Below, piece by piece: positions 58,023 through 64,000 of a stretch of DNA of 64,000 bases. The stretch spans positions 11,904,001-11,968,000 of the forward strand of contig JBHGNT010000017.1 in NCBI GenBank assembly GCA_043228905.1, written 5' to 3'. A program made the position numbers and the translations under genes. Position 1 is the first letter of the stretch; every line of letters begins with the position of its first letter. The DNA is from Azolla caroliniana (taxonomy: Eukaryota > Polypodiophyta). The notes under the pieces are model-generated. The model saw only the letters and a program-made list of their open reading frames with translations. It ran no database searches and was not told where the DNA came from.

Positions 58023-61000
58023 ATGTCTTCAAAGAGAATCGAGCGCGAGGACTCCAGGTAGGCCTCTGACACTGTGGACATTTTTGTAAATATGTTTCGT
58101 TTCTCAAGAACTCGATACGGTGTATTGAGTTCATGTATACAATACAAATATTTATACACGAACTCGATACGGCGTATCGAGTCCCTGTATATAAGAAGGC
58201 TTTGAGAGAGAAAAATCGTTTATGGGGTGGAAATGATATCAAATTGTCTGGCAAAATCAGTCTTTTTTATGTTGACTTTACTTACTTTTAAAGAAATACA
58301 TGCTCTAATTATAGGTGTTTTATGACCTACTTTAGCTTAAAATAGTAGAAAATGATCTACAAATTGCCTTTACTATGGCAAATTCTCCTCAATATAGGTT
58401 TAGAATCTATATAAGTCATACCTACTATTTAAAAGAATATATAACCCATTTTACTTATTACGATATATATTTTCTAGGTTGAATAGCCCTGCCTATTATA
58501 GATTTTTGAATATGTTACTGCTCCTGGAAACTGTTCTTCATTATAATATACAACTTCAATCTACGTGACTGTCTAACTTATGTTTTTGCATATACTTTCT
58601 TAAATAGGTCGTTTGAGAACCTGTCGGACTGACCCGTGAAGAAAATTAAGCTTCGCATACAAGGTTCTCCAATCGAAGCCCAGACCAAGGTAGCTCCTGA
58701 GACCATGAAGAGAGGAAAAAAGCTTCTCTTTAACGAAGAGACAAAATCTCAGCCACATAGTGATGTTAGCCAAAAGAAACTTGTCGCCGCTACTGGAGGT
58801 GAAGACCTTCCTGACTGAGATCTAACGGACAAGGAATGGTGTATGCAATATGTCGACTCAAAGAAAAAAGTCGTATTGTATACAGCAAAGAAGAAGGGTG
58901 AGGGGCAGCTTGGAAAAGAAACCCCATTTATGTATGGCCGTATTCTACGATTTGACTACGAAGATGCAGATTCGGCCAACATATTGGTAATGATAGAGTG
59001 CTCCAAGGGGGTACGTAAAGTGTTCCTTTCAGAAGACCTTTTAGTAAAGGAATCTTGTGGGCCTGAAGTGTTCAAAAAAGCACTTGATAACTCACAAAAC
59101 CTGATTGTTACCTTGAGGCCTTATATACAAGGCCATGTAACTCTAAGAGATGAAGAGCCCTCCCCCTTGAAGGCCACAAAAAAGGTATCCAAAGTCCAGT
59201 CAAGACCAGCCAAGAAGAAGACAACAAAAATGTCGGATACGGATTCAACAAGTGAAAATGAAGAAGAGGATAATAAGGGGACGCTAGGAGCCGAGCTGGC
59301 CTCGGGTGTTTTGTCATCTGAGCAGAATAAAATAAGGAGAGAGTTAATGCAAGGGAAGCTGGTCAGGAAAGGGCAAGTATTTAATTTGCCTATAACACAC
59401 ATCCATCGGCCCCCTATTGATGAAAAAACAGGTCGAAGACCACTTGAGATTAGAGAGCCTCACCGCATGCATGTTCAAAATCTCAAGAAAAAAATGAAAA
59501 TTAATCCTCATGCCACTGTGGTGCCTTTTATTGTTATGGTAGATCCTGAAGAATGTGAAACCATTGAAGATTTTGATATCAGAAAGCATGATCAATATAA
59601 TTATTTTGTCATTGGTGGATCGCATTCAGCAGAGGCACGTCGGCAACTTGTGAGAGAACATCCAACCACTTTCTTCTTCAAGTATGCCGAGTGCAAAATT
59701 TATGTTGGGCTCACAACCGAAGAGGCTAAGCTGTTGGCATGGGACCATAATAATGATAATGACTATAGGCAGAAAATGTCGTCTATTGAGCGTATACGGT
59801 TCTTCCACCACGAGTATTTAGATGTGAAACAAAAGTTTGGTGTGAAGTTACATCCAGGCCTTCGACGTCAATGTCTGCATGAAGTCGGCATTGTGGTAGA
59901 TGATAATGTTAGGTCCGATGGTCTTCGAAAGTATGAGTCTTGGTTTCAATTGGCGTTTAGAGATGGAGAAGTATGGGACATCCAAGATCAAATCTTCTCA
60001 ATGTGGGAGAATAAGGAGGTAAAGGGTCAACGACAAAAGAAATGTAGGGTTGACCCTCAACTAGAATTAAAGTCACAAGCCGCCAAGAAAATTGACTTGA
60101 CAATTGAAGAAGCGGCAGACGACATGAAGCTGTCTCTATGGAGAGCGATGCAAGGTATTAAGGACGAGCAACTTCTTGTGTCGGTTTTGTCAAGGGTTGT
60201 GGCGAAAGATTTAAGCCTTGAAGAAATGGTCACTGAGTTCAATAAGTAAGTCTTTCAAATACTGAAATTGTAGTCTATCTGGTGTAATTCAAAGTTCTAA
60301 TCTTGATTTCTAATTTTACAGTCATAAGGTGTACATGAAGATCCAAGAAGTTATGATGAAACAACTTGGATGTATAACTTGGGAACAAGTGACCGAGGAT
60401 TATCCTCTAACGTCTTCGTATAAGGCGTTATCAGAGTATTTTATTGCATTCAAGGATTGGGTTAGTATTCATGTTTTTTCATTACCCTTTCATCATATCT
60501 AGAGCTTGTATAATAATACCTGATGTCCTATTGCTTCTATTAGAAACCGTGTTGAGGCAAGAAACAAGGAGAAGTTAAGGATATACACGATTTCCCTACA
60601 TCCTTCCTTGCACATCTTGAGCGAGCCAGAAAAGAAAAGGATCGTCGCTTAGTCAAGGCGTACGAAATGGAGGAAGATGGCTCGTTTAAAAAATTTAGCC
60701 ACAAAAAAGATATTACGAGAGATCTTTACTACAATGTGGTTTGTGGTGATGTCATCGACTTGATCCAGAAGGTGCCAAAGAAGGAATATACGCTAATGAT
60801 TGCGGATATTCCTTACGGATTTCGAATGGCTGGGTCATCATACGACGATGAACCGTTTAGGTTTAAACAATTGGAGAAGATGGTCAAGGATTTCGCTGAG
60901 CTAACGACCGCATCCTTGTGGCGAATAGTTGTCTTTCATAGTATGGACCAAGGGTACTCGGTAGCTCAAGCTTTGAGATCTCGTTGCCATGGCATCGAGA

Positions 61001-61833
61001 ACCTTGCATGGTAAGGATTATTTATAGGTGTCTTTCATTATATTGCAATTCTTAAGGTTGTTGAATCTATTCTTAACTCGATGAATTATTTTTTATAGGA
61101 TCAAGACCAATGTAAATAGAGGGCCAACTTTTCGGTTTGTTAATGCCATTGAATACATAACGGTTGGCTACTTCGATGAAATTAAAAAACAGAGAATCAA
61201 AGAGCATTCTAATGAAGTGGGAGGTTCAAATCTGTTGGTATATCCAGCAGTGACTCGGAAATTGCGACATGTCATCACGACAGAACGGGGACTTGTCAAC
61301 CCATACCAAAAACCTCAACGACTTATGATGCGCTTGATCGAGATGTTTTCTGTCGAAGGAGACTGGATATTAGATCTCTTTTCTGGCACAGGTATTCCTC
61401 GAACTAGGGTAACGATCTTGAGATAACCAATCACTTTTTTTTCGTTTGACAACTAAATCTTCTTGTTACTTACATCATAGGAACTACGTCAGCATGTGCA
61501 TTGAAGCTGTTTAGAAATACAGTTGCATTGGAGAAGGACGAGGACCAGGTTATATTTATTAATATGCGGATTAAGGCTTTGTGGGAGTGCCCAGACCAGG
61601 ATGAGGAGGTCGGTGCAAAGAACCTCGCCAATACAGAAAGGTTTCAACCTGCTTCACGAGAGCCTATTCCTCCGTTAGCCGGCGAACCGGGGGAGCTAAT
61701 AGAGCTTGATGATGAGCTTATAGAAGATATTTCGTTGGCTCGGCTAACAGGGGAAACCAATGCACGTATAGCCGAAGACAGTTCTACACAAGATGATGAA
61801 GAAAATGACGTTGATGAATTGATTGCTATGTAA
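58023..61833 (+). CDS. TnB gene 2: ParB-like domain fused to a beta-class DNA N4/N6 amino-methyltransferase
   Basis: Six exons: 58023-58057, 58608-60245, 60322-60460, 60544-61010, 61099-61391, 61481-61833. All introns are GT-AG (donors GTAGGC, GTAAGT, GTTAGT, GTAAGG, GTATTC) and phases agree; 974 codons. Residues about 270-420 look ParB/Srx-like: a beta-strand PFIVMVD, then VIGGSHSAEARRQL at about 345 and KMSSIERIRFF. The C-terminal methyltransferase has motif IV as ADIPYGF (about 691) before the AdoMet motif I DLFSGTGTTSA (about 853), the beta-class order of CcrM-type enzymes, with NPYQKPQRLMMRLIE before motif I. The usual DPPY reads DIPY. Three in-frame stops, all TGA (58629, 58816, 60553), interrupt this copy; an alternative acceptor at 60562 would skip the last one. 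Introns show it is a eukaryotic gene and not contamination. Confidence 0.8.
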
Positions 61834-62845
61834 TAGACTCTATAAAGAATATGACACTGACGATTTGTTAAGATTTCACATTATTAATACAAATTTTGGG
61901 TTTTACCTAGTGGATTCTATTCTTTATAATCTTCTATATGTTTCAATTTTATTTTTATATACTTGATTAGTAGATTTATGATATTGGTTTCACCGCGTGC
62001 ATAGCTGACTACCAAACTTATGGAGAAACATGAACTAGTTTAAATGGAGGCTGATTTTGGTCCAAGCTAACCTTAACAGAACATGGCCCTATAATTGTTG
62101 CCATGACTGTCCATGTTGTTATTATGGATCTTTGTCTTATATTGTTAAAACTATTATGTTTCTATTCCATTGCTGCTTAGATTGTGTAGTGTGTTGATAA
62201 TGGTTTCAGTTGCGTTATCGTTCGGAGTTTGATCTTGTGTGAATCACCTAAGCAATAGAGTAGATCAATTTTAAATACAGGTATGAAAGCCTAATAGGTT
62301 TGTTATTTCCACGACATTATCCTAAAGTTCACTGCCTTACATTGTGCACAATTATATACACATATGGTTTGATCCCATATGAACAAACTGAGGAATAGAT
62401 TAGATCAACTTTTAATACAAGTATTGAATACTTTAATAAGTTAGTTATTCCAATCACTTATCCTAATGTGCACTATCCTACATTTTCCACAATTACATAC
62501 ATGCACATATGGGTCAAAGTATAAATTATATCTCATTTTATTAGTATGGATACAAGTACACCTCATATTTTTGTAAAACCTACCTAATTAATATAAGTCT
62601 TTAAGTTAGTGTTTACCTTGTCGCACAATAGTGCCATATTGAGCCATAGTTGAACTTTATTATGCTTACATTAACTTATCAACATGTCTAAACTTGCATG
62701 CTTTCTAATGATCTCCACTCGTAGATCTATCATGTATTTTTATATTTGCAAATTCTTATCAAGTTGAGGAACATGTGATACTAGTGCATCCAATTATTGT
62801 AGAGAGGGTGTATTTGCTTCGTTTTAAGAAGATTCTACAAGTGGA
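61834..62845. other. TnB right non-coding region
   Basis: About 1 kb between the methyltransferase stop and the right TIR. No gene is seen. A segment around 62216-62310 recurs in diverged form around 62360-62430 (TTTGATC...GAATCACCTAAGCAATAGAGTAG against TTTGATC...GAACAAACTGAGGAATAGATTAG), an internal duplication of roughly 150 bases. Confidence 0.6.
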
Positions 62846-62881
62846 ATGCGCAATCCTTCCACTTGTGAACGCGAACGTGTT
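62836..62881 (-). repeat. TnB right TIR with subterminal palindrome
   Basis: The right TIR occupies 62846-62881. It overlaps a perfect 10-base inverted repeat, ACAAGTGGAA...TTCCACTTGT (about 62836-62868), that is absent from the left end. This could form a hairpin or a second protein-binding site. Confidence 0.88.
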
Positions 62882-63468
62882 TTCTTACATATGGAAGAAT
62901 TTGCTTACAATAATTCAATCCATTCTTCTACGGGATTCACTCCGTTCTTTGCAAACACAGGATATCATCCTCGATGGATGATGCTCGAATGTCCAAAAGT
63001 CTCAAAAAATCCCACGGTCAAAGATCGTCTAGAAAAACTCAAAGAAATTCAAACCAACCTTTCTCACAATTTGCTTCATGCTCAAACCAAGTACAAGAAG
63101 GTGGCGGATAAACATCGCTTAGATTCTTCACTTGAAGACCCTAAGTTTAAAGTTGTTGATCGTGTCTGGTTATTGCGTCGTAATGTGAAAACTACTCGAC
63201 CAAGTGCCAAATTGGATTTCCAACGTCTAGGTCCATTTGTAATCTCTCATCAAATCAATGATGTTGCATTTCGTCTGGACCTACCTTCACATATGCGTCT
63301 TCATCCAGTAATTCATGTTTCATTATTAGAACCATGGACATCAAGTTCTATTCCAAATCGGGTTATCCCACCACCACCTCCGGTTCAACTTGCTGAAGGA
63401 CCTAAATATGAAGTAGAAGCTATTTTGGACTCTAAGGTCATCCACAATAAGTTATATTATCTAGTAGA
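62882..63468 (+). pseudogene. G3 integrase C-terminal part
   Basis: Resumes the integrase frame after TnB: EEFAYNNSIHSSTGFTPFFA, then VVDRVWLLRRNVKTTRPSAKLDFQRLGPF in short blocks, and HPVIHVSLLEPW, the start of the chromodomain-like tail with EAILDSK. It is cut at LYYLVD (63468) by another copia LTR. The frame from 62888 to the break has no stop. Confidence 0.87.
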
Positions 63469-63978
63469 TGTTGAGAAGCAAGCTCAACATGGTATGCGAT
63501 GCTTATTGGGAAATAAGTTATAGTAGTTATTTAGCTACTTGTGAACATAAAGGAGAAACAGCTAATTAGCTACTGACAGCTAATTAGCTACTGACAGCTA
63601 TTTAGCTACTGACAGCTATTTAGTGACTGATAGCTAATTAGCTACAGGCAGCTAATTAGCTGCATACGTAAGTAACTTATTACTTAGGTAGAAAGTAAGA
63701 GAGTAAGAAAAGAAGAAGAAGAAGATATACAGGAAGTAGAACTCTGTGAGAGAGAAAAAATATAGAGAGAAAGAACTCAGAGAGTGAGAGCAAGAGAGAG
63801 AAACAAACGAGAGCAAGTAGAGCTCTGCGCATAATGAAATAGAAGAAGTTTTTGGCTGCTACAGAGGTAAGTCTCCTTCCCCCTTCCCTTCTGTGTTTGA
63901 GCACTAAACGATCTAGCACACCACGATCCGCCGCGCACATAAGAAGAGCCCGAGTGCCTTCTTCACGTTTTCTTAACA
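63469..63978 (+). repeat. Copia F 5' LTR (element continues beyond window)
   Basis: Starts TGTTGAGAAGCAAGCTCAAC, with the same terminal hairpin as copia E and copia C, and ends TTTTCTTAACA at 63978. It contains a cluster of TAGCTAATTAGCTACTGACAG-like repeats at about 63525-63662 and a purine-rich GAGAGA leader. It interrupts the G3 integrase tail. Confidence 0.85.
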
Positions 63979-63990
63979 TGGTATCAGAGC
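63979..63990 (+). other. Copia F primer binding site
   Basis: TGGTATCAGAGC immediately follows the LTR end and matches the 3' end of initiator Met-tRNA, the standard primer of plant copia elements. Confidence 0.9.
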
Positions 63991-64000
63991 AGAGTTGCTC

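Larger units (their letters stand above)
54075..62881. mobile_element. TnB: TIR DNA transposon with DUF7869-like transposase and ParB-methyltransferase genes
   Basis: 8,807 bases inserted precisely in the G3 integrase gene. TIRs are 36 bases with one mismatch (54075-54110 and 62846-62881), beginning AACACGTTCGCGTTCACAAG. TSD is 4 bases, TTCT. Two genes diverge from a shared 0.8-kb region: a minus-strand DUF7869-like gene (57199-54434) and a plus-strand spliced gene for a ParB-like/DNA methyltransferase protein (58023-61833). There are no other coding regions. Eukaryotic transposons carrying DNA-modifying enzymes are known in principle (for example TET/JBP genes with KDZ elements in fungi); this pairing with DUF7869 I do not recognise as a described family. 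Confidence 0.9.

Noticed and set aside
58608-60553. TGA recoded as sense, because all three stops in the methyltransferase gene are TGA
   Set aside because: Other genes in the window end at or are interrupted by TAG, TAA and TGA alike, so transition-driven decay is the simpler reading.
58023-61833. Bacterial contamination or recent bacterial transfer for the methyltransferase
   Set aside because: Five GT-AG introns in phase, base composition like the surroundings, and TIR/TSD boundaries within a plant retroelement.

Overview
This is a nuclear plant DNA window, almost entirely built of nested transposable elements, with one recognisable host gene at its left edge. The plant reading rests on a spliced OS9-type lectin gene with GT-AG introns, Ty1/copia elements primed by initiator Met-tRNA (TGGTATCAGAGC), a chromodomain Ty3/gypsy element and a Tat/Ogre-like gypsy element (reverse transcriptase motif FLDDFAVY). 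The mix of element types suggests a large-genome seed-free plant (fern or lycophyte), but that is inference.

Layout. 74-4704 (minus): six exons of an OS9 homologue running off the left edge. 5720-7436: relic of a Ty3/gypsy element. 7437-8761: foldback relic, then the 3' end and 3' LTR of a copia element (minus). 8767-51599: one minus-strand Ty3/gypsy element (G1), about 6.9 kb of its own sequence stretched to 42.8 kb by insertions. It sits inside the copia RNase H gene and has TSD TGAGC on both sides. Inside G1 are two large guests. The first is a Tat-like gypsy (9946-26636, TSD CGTGG, three LTRs), itself hit by a 5'-truncated copia (about 12770-15024) and a full-length young copia (17866-22921, TSD GAAAG). 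The second is a TIR DNA transposon, here TnA (31300-50502, TSD ATT), itself hit by a solo LTR (34329-35077, TSD TCTGT) and by a remarkable tandem array (35107-46990, TSD GCGC) of five LTRs and four gag-only internal regions. The nest is four levels deep and each step is supported by target duplications or by resumption of the reading frame.

51740-63468 is a second gypsy element (plus strand, G3). Its integrase gene is split by an 8.8-kb TIR transposon, here TnB (54075-62881), with 36-bp TIRs and TSD TTCT. TnB carries two divergent genes: a roughly 920-aa DUF7869-like protein (putative transposase) and a six-exon gene joining a ParB-like domain to a beta-class amino-DNA methyltransferase (motif order IV then I). 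A DNA transposon encoding its own DNA methyltransferase is the strongest candidate here for a little-described system. A further copia LTR with its PBS begins at 63469 and runs off the right edge.

Nearly every element gene carries in-frame stops of the kinds that C-to-T or G-to-A change makes (TAG, TAA, TGA from CAG, CAA, CGA, TGG), as expected of methylated, silenced repeats. All work was done by eye; no homology search or folding was run.
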